A stretch of 64,000 bases of DNA from Firmicutes bacterium CAG:194. Its GTDB lineage: Bacteria; Bacillota; Clostridia; Lachnospirales; Lachnospiraceae. A program made the position numbers and the translations under genes. Under the pieces are notes generated by a model that was not told the DNA's origin, did not search any database, and saw nothing but the letters and a program-made list of their open reading frames with translations. Position 1 is the stretch's first letter, and every line of letters starts with the position of its first letter. Location: contig HF995204.1 in NCBI GenBank assembly GCA_000432915.1, positions 1 through 64,000 on the forward strand, read 5' to 3'. Below are positions 1 to 7,181 of this stretch, in pieces.

Positions 1-615
1 AAACATGTTTTGAAGCATGTATTTCTTTATTTTTTTCAATTCTTCACACTTATTCTGGTGAAGAGTGATGAGGTGGTCGAGATTTTCTAAATATAAAGAT
101 ATTTTTATTTGTTCATCTACATTCGGAAGCGTAATTGGGAGAATTTTTATTAATTCAGCATTATAACTTTGCTGCTTTGTTCCTTGAGTATAATTGGTGC
201 CATATTCTTCTCCGACTTTCCTATACCATTGAAATAAAAATCTCGAATCAAGTATTCCTTTCTTCGGAAATAATGCCATACAGGACTGGTTAAGAGTTGT
301 ATTCAATCCTAACAATGCACAGTTTCCACGTGTTCCTGCAGCTTCTAATCCTGTTATTGCCATTATAAAAGTTCCTTTCGGGACAATTCTAAGATTAGCC
401 GATTTTTTTCCTGCTTCTGTTATTTTTTCCAAACTACTATTTACAGTTCCTCGATTTAATTCTCCGCTAGATAACCAACTAATTTCACCATTCCAGAATT
501 CTGCCTTATTTCTTGAAGGAGTTTGTCCATTATACATATCTGCAAGTACATCACCCAACTTACGCTGTTCCCAATCGTTATCGAACCCTTTAAATCTAAT
601 TTTCGGTTTTCCCAT
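1..615 (-). CDS. hsdS: Type I restriction-modification specificity subunit HsdS (partial, cut by window edge)
   Basis: An open frame of 205 codons runs from an ATG at 615 off the left edge without a stop. The protein opens MGKPKIRFKGFDNDWEQRKL, the usual HsdS start, continues through a first target-recognition domain (residues about 20-165), and ends in a conserved helix (LDHLITLHQNK, then EELKKIKKYMLQ) that spaces the two recognition domains. Only the first half of a roughly 400-residue protein is present. HsdS gives the methylase/nuclease complex its DNA target. The start lies 5 bases after the hsdM stop, with GGAGGA inside the end of hsdM, so the two are translationally coupled. Whether an hsdR, a recombinase or further hsdS fragments follow cannot be seen. 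Confidence 0.9.
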   Translation of the reverse strand, partial: MGKPKIRFKGFDNDWEQRKLGDVLADMYNGQTPSRNKAEFWNGEISWLSSGELNRGTVNSSLEKITEAGKKSANLRIVPKGTFIMAITGLEAAGTRGNCALLGLNTTLNQSCMALFPKKGILDSRFLFQWYRKVGEEYGTNYTQGTKQQSYNAELIKILPITLPNVDEQIKISLYLENLDHLITLHQNKCEELKKIKKYMLQNMF

Positions 616-620
616 ATTCA

Positions 621-2219
621 TCACTCCTCCATCTTTTCAACAAGGCTATGCAGTGATGACATAATCTTTTCATCATCTGATGTCAGTTCTTTAAGAAGTG
701 ATAAAAACTCTGCCTGTGTTTTTTTGATTTCATTATCTGTGTTGGAAATGCTTGTCAATAAATCATCCAGATCGATTTCTTCTTCTTTTTCAAAATTATC
801 GACATAACGAGGAATATTTAAATTAAAATCATTTTTCTCAACATCCTCAAAACTTGCCAGATAGGCCTCTTTTTCCACAGTTTTCCTGTCATTATAGAGG
901 TTCATGACAGCGTCGATATGTACATCCGTCATTGCATTCTGTTTTTTTCCTTTTTCAAACTTCTGAGATGCATCGATAAATAAAACATCCCTTCCCTCTC
1001 TATGCTTCTTTAACACAAGAATGCATGTTGGAATTGAGGTGTTGTAAAACAGATTAGCAGGCAGACCGATCACTGCATAAATATTACCGGAACGAAGAAG
1101 TTTTTCCCTGATTTTTCCTTCTGCTGCACCACGGAAAAGAACTCCATGTGGTAATACGATTGCCATTGTTCCATCACTTTTCAGATGATACAGTCCATGA
1201 AGCAGGAAGGCATAATCCGCTTTTGATTTCGGAGCAAGAACTCCATAGTCGCTAAATCTTTCATCCTGTAAAAATCCGGCTGCTGCACTCCATTTTGCAG
1301 AATATGGTGGATTCATAAGTACCATATTAAAATCTGTTTCTTCTCCGGTCGGCCAATCTCCATCCAATGTATCACCATTCCGAAGTGTCTGGTTTTCAGG
1401 TACGACACCATGTAGAAACATATTCATACGTGCAAGATTATAGGTAGAAGTATTTAATTCCTGTCCATAATATTTGATATAATTTGGCTCCGCTGCATAT
1501 TTCTTTGCATTCAATAACAGGGAACCTGAACCCATACATGGATCATATACGGATAATCCTCTTTTCATCTCCTGTCCTGCAATTGCTATCTTTGTCAAAA
1601 TTTTTGATACTGCCTGAGGCGTATAGAATTCACCGGCTTTTTTTCCTGTTTCTGAAGCAAATTGCCCAATTAAATACTCATATGCATTACCAAGGATCTC
1701 TGCATCTGAATGAAGCAGGTCTGCCTTGTCAATCTCTTTTATCAGATTAGAAATCGTATCACTTTGCTTCTGATCCCCCGTTCCTAACCGGTTAGAATAC
1801 AAATCTATATCAGTAAACAAATCTGCAAACAAAGGATCACTCTGTTCTATATTATTAAATGCCTTTTGTAATTGCTCGCGGTTAAATGAATTATTCCGCG
1901 CTGCATCTGCAAAACATGTATACGTCAGATCCGGCTCTATTACATAGTGACACTCTGATTTTATCTGCTCTTTTAATTCTTCAGCGCTTTCATCTTCCAG
2001 GGCCTCTTTATATGCCTCTAACGCATTCCTTAAGCTATCCGGTTTTTCATCATAAATCAAATCGTATACTCTGATTAAAAACGAATCCGAAAGATACTTA
2101 TAAAATACAATTCCAAGTAAATAGTCTTTATACTCATTCGCATCCATTTTGGATCGTAATATATCTGCTCCGCTCCACAGCACACTTATCAAATCTTTAC
2201 TGTTTTCTGTCTCTGCCAT
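621..2219 (-). CDS. hsdM: Type I restriction-modification DNA methyltransferase subunit HsdM
   Basis: 532 residues, a normal HsdM length. It has an N-terminal helical domain (about 1-150), then an adenine methyltransferase core with the S-adenosylmethionine motif DPCMGSGSLL and the catalytic NPPY motif (MNPPYSAKWS). The phrase GEFYTPQAVSKIL just before the core is typical of type I M subunits. It methylates adenine in the site chosen by HsdS and forms the M2S complex. A good site (GGAGGAAAAAGGG) precedes the ATG. It lies 50 bases after a DUF3791 gene on the same strand, so it may be read from the promoter of that cassette; no separate promoter was found in the gap. Confidence 0.95.
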   Translation of the reverse strand: MAETENSKDLISVLWSGADILRSKMDANEYKDYLLGIVFYKYLSDSFLIRVYDLIYDEKPDSLRNALEAYKEALEDESAEELKEQIKSECHYVIEPDLTYTCFADAARNNSFNREQLQKAFNNIEQSDPLFADLFTDIDLYSNRLGTGDQKQSDTISNLIKEIDKADLLHSDAEILGNAYEYLIGQFASETGKKAGEFYTPQAVSKILTKIAIAGQEMKRGLSVYDPCMGSGSLLLNAKKYAAEPNYIKYYGQELNTSTYNLARMNMFLHGVVPENQTLRNGDTLDGDWPTGEETDFNMVLMNPPYSAKWSAAAGFLQDERFSDYGVLAPKSKADYAFLLHGLYHLKSDGTMAIVLPHGVLFRGAAEGKIREKLLRSGNIYAVIGLPANLFYNTSIPTCILVLKKHREGRDVLFIDASQKFEKGKKQNAMTDVHIDAVMNLYNDRKTVEKEAYLASFEDVEKNDFNLNIPRYVDNFEKEEEIDLDDLLTSISNTDNEIKKTQAEFLSLLKELTSDDEKIMSSLHSLVEKMEE

Positions 2220-2269
2220 ATCCCTTTTTCCTCCAAATCGTACTATCTTGCGTTTGTATCAATTCCGAC

Positions 2270-2473
2270 CTACATAACCAGCCCACTGATATAATCATCA
2301 ATATCCTGCACAATATAACGGTCTCCCATTGTATGCAGTGATTCAAAATACTTTGTAATATATCCAAAAATACCATATGTTTCAAAGATCTTTGCTACTT
2401 CTGCGCCTGAAAGTCTTTTATAATAACGATACCTTTCCATGCAATAAATCACGAAGTTGGATTCCTTGCTCAT
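2270..2473 (-). CDS. DUF3791 family small protein
   Basis: 67 residues beginning MSKESNFVIYCMERYRYYKR, with the pattern of the DUF3791 family (FVIYC near the N-terminus, GAEVAKIFETYGI, YITKYFESLHTMG, DIDDYI). The family has no proven biochemical role, but members recur next to DUF3990 proteins, as here. The start is set by GGAGGAGG within the end of the preceding gene, whose stop is 3 bases upstream. Last of three tightly packed genes. In a toxin-antitoxin reading this or the 79-residue partner would be the neutralising component; that is inference. Confidence 0.75.
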   Translation of the reverse strand: MSKESNFVIYCMERYRYYKRLSGAEVAKIFETYGIFGYITKYFESLHTMGDRYIVQDIDDYISGLVM

Positions 2474-2476
2474 CTC

Positions 2477-2716
2477 TTATGCCTCCTCCGGGTAATCATA
2501 GAAACCAGTTAAAAGTTCGTCCTGATACATAGTATATAACGTCAAAGCACTATAGTGCCATAGCTTGGACTTTTCATCCGAAAGCTCCTGATAAAGTCTG
2601 GAACGATAAAAACTGGCAATCGCTTTATCAACATCCACATTACTGTTTTTTGTAATTTGTTCAATAATAGGTGGTACAATAACTGCCAGCATTGCACTGA
2701 ATTGATCTTCATTCAT
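2477..2716 (-). CDS. Small conserved protein of the DUF3990/DUF3791 cassette
   Basis: 79 acidic residues ([20 protein letters not shown] at the start, ending [10 protein letters not shown]), probably all-helical, with no membrane segment and no classic DNA-binding motif that I can place. Its ATG overlaps the stop of the DUF3990 gene by four bases (ATGA), and its stop is 3 bases before the DUF3791 start, so the three are surely one translational unit. I recall similar small proteins in this position in other gut Firmicutes but have no family name for it. A role as antitoxin or adaptor is a guess from context. Confidence 0.7.
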   Translation of the reverse strand: MNEDQFSAMLAVIVPPIIEQITKNSNVDVDKAIASFYRSRLYQELSDEKSKLWHYSALTLYTMYQDELLTGFYDYPEEA

Positions 2717-3195
2717 ACAAGCTCCCTCCCCTCAAAATGTAAATATGGAAAGCCCTTTTCTGTTGCAAACACCAGTTGATTAAACAATTTCCGAATCTTA
2801 AGTGTCGTTAATGTCTGCTCTTTGTCTAATACCCCAGTCATATAGAGGGCAATTGTACGATACACATCATCATTTGCCACTGCCCCATAAATCAGGTCAT
2901 ACTGTTTTCCATGATATTCCCCTTGACGGTTTGCAGCCACAAAGTCCAGCCACGCTTCATCCGGTTCGTCAAAGCAAAGCAGGCTACACTCTTTGAACGC
3001 TATATTCTCATCTATTGAATAGATATTCAAAGTAGCCTCCCCTGTTTTTCGTCGATCTGTGACTTTTTGTGCAAAGTTCACTGCCTGATCACGGTTGGTT
3101 GTAGTATAGAATCCGAAACCGAAATCCAGATAACGATTTTGTTTAATAAGCTTCGGTTTATCTACAATAACATTACTTCCGTGATACAAAATCAT
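2713..3195 (-). CDS. DUF3990 protein, ADP-ribosyltransferase-fold toxin candidate
   Basis: 160 residues from MILYHGSN. I chose the ATG at 3195 over one 15 codons upstream because GGGAGGG lies 9 bases before it and the family starts at this motif. LYHGS (residues 3-7) and GFGFYTTT (about 25-32) match the first two active-site motifs of H-Y-type ADP-ribosyltransferases, where His and Tyr hold NAD. The family phrase [14 protein letters not shown] follows around residue 100. DUF3990 is placed in the ADP-ribosyl superfamily, so a likely activity is transfer of ADP-ribose to a cell target; none is known here. Head of the three-gene cassette beside hsdM, with its own promoter and a palindrome in the 5' leader. 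Confidence 0.75.
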   Translation of the reverse strand: MILYHGSNVIVDKPKLIKQNRYLDFGFGFYTTTNRDQAVNFAQKVTDRRKTGEATLNIYSIDENIAFKECSLLCFDEPDEAWLDFVAANRQGEYHGKQYDLIYGAVANDDVYRTIALYMTGVLDKEQTLTTLKIRKLFNQLVFATEKGFPYLHFEGRELV

Positions 3196-3243
3196 ATAAA
3201 ATACCCTCCCATTTTCTCTTTTAATAATTGAATCCTTCATTTT

Positions 3244-3259
3244 GTGCTGTATACAGCAC
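3244..3259. promoter_or_regulatory. Perfect 16-bp palindrome, candidate operator of the DUF3990 cassette
   Basis: GTGCTGTATACAGCAC is its own reverse complement. It begins 48 bases upstream of the DUF3990 ATG and 20 bases downstream of the -10 element, so a bound dimer would block early elongation. Autorepression by a cassette protein, or an SOS/LexA-like repressor, are both possible. The arms are not the usual Firmicute LexA box. Confidence 0.45.
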
Positions 3260-3279
3260 TATGTTTTCGTTTTTTCTTT

Positions 3280-3308
3280 ATTATGTTAATATTTACGGTG
3301 TTTTGCAA
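3280..3308 (-). promoter_or_regulatory. Promoter of the DUF3990-DUF3791 cassette
   Basis: On the minus strand: -35 TTGCAA (3303-3308), 17-base spacer, -10 CATAAT (3280-3285, five of six matches). The -35 lies inside a second inverted repeat, GGTGTT-GCAA-AACACC, which could be another regulator site. Confidence 0.55.
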
Positions 3309-3424
3309 CACCTTTCTGTCTGTTTTTCATTATTTTAAAGTTTATTCGGCCACTTTTCATGCAGATAGTATTAGTCAACCGCACAATTTGATCAGCTCAC
3401 TGCGCCGGAAGTGGAATTAAAAAA

Positions 3425-3444
3425 GCAGAGGCTATCAGCTCTGC
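3425..3444 (-). terminator. Rho-independent terminator candidate
   Basis: On the minus strand GCAGAG-CTGATAGC-CTCTGC is followed by TTTTTAATT. It would end transcription coming from the YczE-like gene before the cassette promoter. The stem is short (6 bp). Confidence 0.45.
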
Positions 3445-3552
3445 AGTCATTTCGCAAATTCCCTTCTATCGGGATATCATATTCCTTTTCAATGATATTT
3501 AATTTTGAATGATCTTCTGTCCCAGCAGACGATTTGCGCTGGCATCATACTG
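3438..3552 (-). pseudogene. Remnant of a possible Rpn-family (PD-(D/E)XK) nuclease gene
   Basis: The 3196-3602 gap holds no intact gene. On the minus strand one frame reads QYDASANRLLGQKIIQN then stops. The next frame reads NIIEKEYDIPIEGNLRND. These resemble the N-terminal (YDA.AKRLLGQKII) and C-terminal (EYDI...EELR) parts of Rpn-type recombination-promoting nucleases often annotated as transposases, joined by an internal deletion and a frameshift. The match is from memory over about 35 residues, so it is tentative. Confidence 0.35.
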
Positions 3553-3602
3553 TGCTTAGGTGCTTGACAGAAAAGGACTGCGTGGTATATACCCCTAAGT
3601 AC

Positions 3603-4202
3603 TCAAACATGAAACACTGCTTTTGTTTTTGAAGCTGTAAGCTGGATGATCGGTCCGGAAATCAGGATCGTGACAATCGTGCATATGCCAAATGTTCCAC
3701 CCAATAAAACACCGATAATAACCATCGATGCATCCAGTAAGCTCCGCACAACTTTTACCTGCCAGCCATTCTTTTCTGCCAGGGAAAATGTCAATGCTTC
3801 ATAAGAACCGCGTCCCAGAGAAGCCGCCGCATACAAACCGGTTCCGATTGCAAAGAGTATAATACCCAACAGCATAAGCAGTACGTTGATCCACATATGT
3901 CTACTATATATATGTGCATTTGCAAACAGATCTACGCAAAGGCTATATACGATCTGATAAAGAACCGTGCCAATGTGGAGCTGTGATCTGTCATAGAAAA
4001 ATACAAATATGAGCATCCCTACAGCTACGATCATAGATGCCATACCTATACTGATATGAAATGTTTTAGAGATCCCCTGCCATAATACCGCCAAGGTAGC
4101 ACCGCCGAATCCCGCGTACATTGCAAGTGTAATGCCATAGGCCGCAATGATCGAGCCGATCCAGATAATGATTATTTTTTTCATCCACTCCATTTTACAC
4201 AT
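3603..4202 (-). CDS. YczE/YyaS/YitT-like integral membrane protein
   Basis: 199 residues from MCKMEW, chosen because AAGGAGA lies 7 bases before this ATG; a longer frame reaching 4286 has no such site and would overlap the previous gene. It is almost wholly hydrophobic with about five or six membrane spans, and has the family features GLYAAASLGRGSYEALTFSLA and GVLLGGTFGICTI. The family's substrate is unknown; members are often called predicted transporters. It lies 40 bases after a small hydrolase gene and is probably co-transcribed with it. Confidence 0.75.
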   Translation of the reverse strand: MCKMEWMKKIIIIWIGSIIAAYGITLAMYAGFGGATLAVLWQGISKTFHISIGMASMIVAVGMLIFVFFYDRSQLHIGTVLYQIVYSLCVDLFANAHIYSRHMWINVLLMLLGIILFAIGTGLYAAASLGRGSYEALTFSLAEKNGWQVKVVRSLLDASMVIIGVLLGGTFGICTIVTILISGPIIQLTASKTKAVFHV

Positions 4203-4242
4203 GATGACGTCTCCTTCGCTTCCGGTAATCTCATCGTGATCT

Positions 4243-4800
4243 CTATTGCTCATCCATATACGCAGCCGTCTTCTGCATGATATCACGCATGATCAGAAGA
4301 TCCTGTTCCACATCTCCCGTTTCCATTGAATGATCTGCACGCTCCGTCAGATATAGCGGCAGATTTCTCTGCCTGCACGCTGCCTTGATCTGCTCTGTTT
4401 CCGCCCACGGATCTGCTGTTCCATGAAATACAATTCCGTTCTGTCCGATCGCGTCAAAGGACTCCACTACCGGCGTATAATAAATCTGCCCGGGCAAAAT
4501 TGCAAATTTATTTGCATAAGCTGCTGCCACAGCGGTTCCGACGCTTTTGGAAATAAAGAGCACTGCATCATAAGCTGCAAAATCAATTTCCGCAAGCTGC
4601 TCCGTCGCATAGATAAGTGCCATTTCAAAAGCCTTGCGCATCTTTTCCGCATTTCCCTTTACACCGGATGGCAATGGTCCATATTTCACTTCTACGATTT
4701 CATATCCCCGTTTTCTTGCCAGCTTTTTACTGTAATATAACAATGGTTTGTCTGTATGATAACCAATCCCCGGAAACAGCACAGCAATCTTCTTTTCCAT
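4243..4800 (-). CDS. Small alpha/beta-hydrolase family protein
   Basis: 185 residues starting MEKKIAVLFPGIGYHTDKPLL. The start at 4800 is favoured by AAAGGGG just upstream; an alternative 8 codons earlier lacks this. Likely catalytic residues are Ser in ISKSVGTAVAAAY (a nucleophile elbow with Lys in place of Gly), Asp in HGTADPW, and His in ADHSME. Compact lid-less hydrolases of this type act on small esters or peptides. The substrate is unknown, and the neighbours (a DUF554 remnant and a YczE-like protein) do not reveal it. Confidence 0.65.
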   Translation of the reverse strand: MEKKIAVLFPGIGYHTDKPLLYYSKKLARKRGYEIVEVKYGPLPSGVKGNAEKMRKAFEMALIYATEQLAEIDFAAYDAVLFISKSVGTAVAAAYANKFAILPGQIYYTPVVESFDAIGQNGIVFHGTADPWAETEQIKAACRQRNLPLYLTERADHSMETGDVEQDLLIMRDIMQKTAAYMDEQ

Positions 4801-4816
4801 ATCTGAGCCCCTTTCT

Positions 4817-5080
4817 TCATCCAATTCTCTCTCGCATCAAGGTTCTAAAACTGCCAAGGCAGATAGGCTGCTCCGATCCGATCAGCGATAGATAAGCTAC
4901 CGCCGCTTCTGTCATGACAGCCACAATGATAAAATCCAGAACCGACTTGACTGCCAGCGTGGAGTAATCGCCAAGAAGTCCATCCTGTATCGCACCGGCG
5001 ATCGCAATAAACAGAACACTGACGCTGTTAATCACTGTTCCAAATCCTATCATTTTGATTCCCTTCGTATATAGATTCAA
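4817..5080 (-). pseudogene. DUF554 (YqgA-like) membrane protein with two internal deletions
   Basis: An 87-codon frame keeps three separated pieces of a normally ~230-residue DUF554 protein. These are the extreme N-terminus (MIGFGTVINSVSV), a central stretch (IAGAIQDGLLGDYSTLAVKS, then VLDFIIV), and a short piece resembling the C-terminal half (AYLSLIGS). The reading frame survived both deletions. It begins after a recognisable promoter and its stop is 17 bases before the hydrolase start, so it may now serve only as the translated leader of that operon. Confidence 0.65.
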
Positions 5081-5108
5081 GTTATACTTCTTCTGATTTC
5101 ACACACGT

Positions 5109-5137
5109 ATTGTAACATTCTCCGGCTTATTTTTCAC
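5109..5137 (-). promoter_or_regulatory. Promoter upstream of the DUF554 remnant and hydrolase
   Basis: -35 GTGAAA (5132-5137), 17-base spacer, -10 TACAAT (5109-5114) on the minus strand. Confidence 0.4.
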
Positions 5138-5204
5138 GGACTTCATGCAAATTTCGCGTATTTTACCATATAAAATTATTTACTATTTCTCTGCTTCCGG
5201 GCAA

Positions 5205-6242
5205 TTACCAAATGTTCATAATATGCTGCATAATAAGGCTTACGATCGTGATGCCACACCAGCAGGAAGCTCCTACCAGGATCGGTTTCCCGCCTGTTTT
5301 GATGAGCTGGATCACATTACTGTTTAATCCGATCGCCGCCATCGCCATTATGATCATAAACTTGGACAGTTCTTTGATCGGCTGAAATACACCTGCATCA
5401 ATGCCCATATGGATACAGACTGTTGTAATGACCGCCGCGATCACAAAGTACAGGATAAACATAGGGAATGCTCTCTTTAAGCTGAACTTTGCAGCCTGCT
5501 TTCCTTCTTTTGCACTCTTTTTGGCACGTATCAGGGATAAACCGAGTGTGATCGGTATAATAGCAAGCGTTCTTGTCAGCTTTACCGTTACTGCCTTATT
5601 CAATGTCTCACTTCCAAGGTTCCACATACTGTCCCATGTAGATGCCGCAGCAGTGACAGATGATGTATCATTGATCGCCGTTCCCGCAAAGATACCAAAT
5701 GATTCTCCGTGCAACGTGTCAAATCCGATCGCCTTCCCGAGTAGTGGGAAGAAAATTGCCGCAAGCACATTAAAGAAGAAAATGACCGCGATCGACTGTG
5801 CAATTTCATCGTCATCTGCGCCAATGACAGGTGCAGTTGCTGCGATCGCAGAGCCTCCACAAATAGAGGATCCAACGCCGACCAGTATAGATGTATTTGC
5901 AGGTACTTTGAGCACTTTTTGCAGGATCCACGCAATAACAAGTGATGTTGTGATCGTACAGAGGATGATTGGCAGAGATTGTTTTCCTGTCTGGAAGATC
6001 ACGCCCAGATTCATGCCGAATCCCAGCAGTACAACCGCTGTCTGCAGGATCACTTTGGAAGTCCATTTGATCCCTGCCTCTGCTTTCCCCTTCTTGTTCC
6101 AGAACATTGCGATGATCATACCCGCTATGATCGCAGTCACCGCTCCTCCTACCACAGGAAATGCCTTTCCAAGCAGCCATGATGGAACAGCTATGGCAAG
6201 GCAGACCAGAATACCGGCTCCGTTTTTCTTCATGAAGTTCAT
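5205..6242 (-). CDS. YeiH/UPF0324 family putative sulfate exporter
   Basis: 345 residues, about ten membrane spans, full family length. Family signatures include LGFGMNLGVIFQTG, the Cys/Gly-rich VGVGSSICGGSAIAATAPVI, and GTAINDTSSVTAA. The Escherichia coli relative YeiH is an inner-membrane protein annotated as a sulfate exporter and is normally controlled by a LysR regulator; no intact LysR gene is next to it here. Start supported by AGAGAGG upstream. Monocistronic: 124 bases separate it from the next gene, with a new promoter between. Confidence 0.85.
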   Translation of the reverse strand: MNFMKKNGAGILVCLAIAVPSWLLGKAFPVVGGAVTAIIAGMIIAMFWNKKGKAEAGIKWTSKVILQTAVVLLGFGMNLGVIFQTGKQSLPIILCTITTSLVIAWILQKVLKVPANTSILVGVGSSICGGSAIAATAPVIGADDDEIAQSIAVIFFFNVLAAIFFPLLGKAIGFDTLHGESFGIFAGTAINDTSSVTAAASTWDSMWNLGSETLNKAVTVKLTRTLAIIPITLGLSLIRAKKSAKEGKQAAKFSLKRAFPMFILYFVIAAVITTVCIHMGIDAGVFQPIKELSKFMIIMAMAAIGLNSNVIQLIKTGGKPILVGASCWCGITIVSLIMQHIMNIW

Positions 6243-6275
6243 TTGTTGATAACCTCTCTTTCTTTTCTGTACGAA

Positions 6276-6304
6276 ATTGTACCACTGGGCATCAATAAGG
6301 TAAA
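6276..6304 (-). promoter_or_regulatory. Promoter of the yeiH-like gene
   Basis: -35 TTTACC (6299-6304), 17 bases, -10 TACAAT (6276-6281), minus strand, about 35 bases before the start codon. Confidence 0.4.
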
Positions 6305-6581
6305 ATTATATAATTCTATCGGACAATAAATATATTTTATTATTAAAGAGTCCCTATACAACCGGCTGTTTCGCAACATATCCGTTTTTTAGAAGAACAA
6401 TATCATACTTCACTCTTCCGTTATCAAAACAAACAGCTTTTTCTTACCCGCTCCGGTGAAATATTGCACAAACATCTGCTGACAATGAAAAATGATGAAA
6501 AGGCTGTCATGGCGAAATTAGAAAGCAGTTCTACCGGTTTTGTTTTTCTCCCTTTCACTCTGATCAGCAATCGTCAAAGTT
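6305..6581. other. Intergenic stretch with a fragment of the dispersed leader repeat
   Basis: No intact gene. At 6557-6581 the minus strand reads TTTGACGATTGCTGATCAG then AGTGA, close to the 3' half of the repeat found in the MATE and glnA leaders (GACGACCGCTRATCAGAGCG); the differences keep the small stem paired through G-U pairs. The 5' half (GTYATGGCGAYGAGG) is not in its expected place, so this is a degenerate or partial copy at best. Confidence 0.35.
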
Positions 6582-7169
6582 CTATTTTACACAACCCAGG
6601 ATCAGCTTCTGGCATTTATCATATCCAAGCTGTGAACTGTTCAATGACAGTGTATAATTGCCTGCCATGCCCCATTTCTGATTGGTATAAAAATTGTAAT
6701 TCGTCATACGGCGTTTATCAATATCTGCCATCATTTTTACAGCCTCAGCTTCTTTGACACTGTATAATTTGCAGATCCGTTCTGTTTTCTCATGCAGATC
6801 CCCATGGATAAAAACATTGAGAACATCCGCTCTTTCCCGCAGGATAAAGTCTGCGTTCCGTCCTATGATCACACAGCTTTCTTTTTCTGCGATTTCCAGA
6901 ATGACTTTTCTCTGTGCCTCATATACCAGATCCTCCACGGATTTTCCTGTGCTGTCGCGCCCCGCAAACGCATAAGCAAACAACCCTTTCTTTGGCGATA
7001 ATTCTGCATGTTCCCGGATATAGTCCGGTGAGAATCCAGACTGCTCTGCGATCTGTCCGATGATATCTTTATCATAATATTTCATTCCAAGCTTCTTTGC
7101 CACTTCTTCTCCGATAAAGTGGCCGCCGCTTCCAAACTCTCTGCTGATCGTAATAATTTTCACTGCCAT
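6582..7169 (-). CDS. Cytidylate-kinase-like family protein
   Basis: 195 residues. The N-terminus MAVKIITISREFGSGGHFIG is the P-loop typical of this family, followed by EEVAKKLGMKYYDKDII and the lid-like segment ADIDKRRMTNYNFYTNQKWG. Members resemble CMP kinase in fold but are shorter and lack a proven substrate; a nucleotide or small-molecule kinase role is likely. Translation starts 12 bases after the MATE gene stop on the same strand, so the two form an operon. Confidence 0.8.
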   Translation of the reverse strand: MAVKIITISREFGSGGHFIGEEVAKKLGMKYYDKDIIGQIAEQSGFSPDYIREHAELSPKKGLFAYAFAGRDSTGKSVEDLVYEAQRKVILEIAEKESCVIIGRNADFILRERADVLNVFIHGDLHEKTERICKLYSVKEAEAVKMMADIDKRRMTNYNFYTNQKWGMAGNYTLSLNSSQLGYDKCQKLILGCVK

Positions 7170-7181
7170 TTTGATTCCTCC

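Noticed and set aside
2197..2385. Second small frame overlapping DUF3791 on the minus strand
   Set aside because: Out of frame shadow of a conserved gene, without its own ribosome binding site.
6354..6439. Minus-strand frame KAVCFDNGRVKYDIVLLKNG ahead of yeiH that might be the tail of a LysR regulator
   Set aside because: Under 30 codons, no matching upstream part, and the likeness to LysR C-termini is too weak to report.
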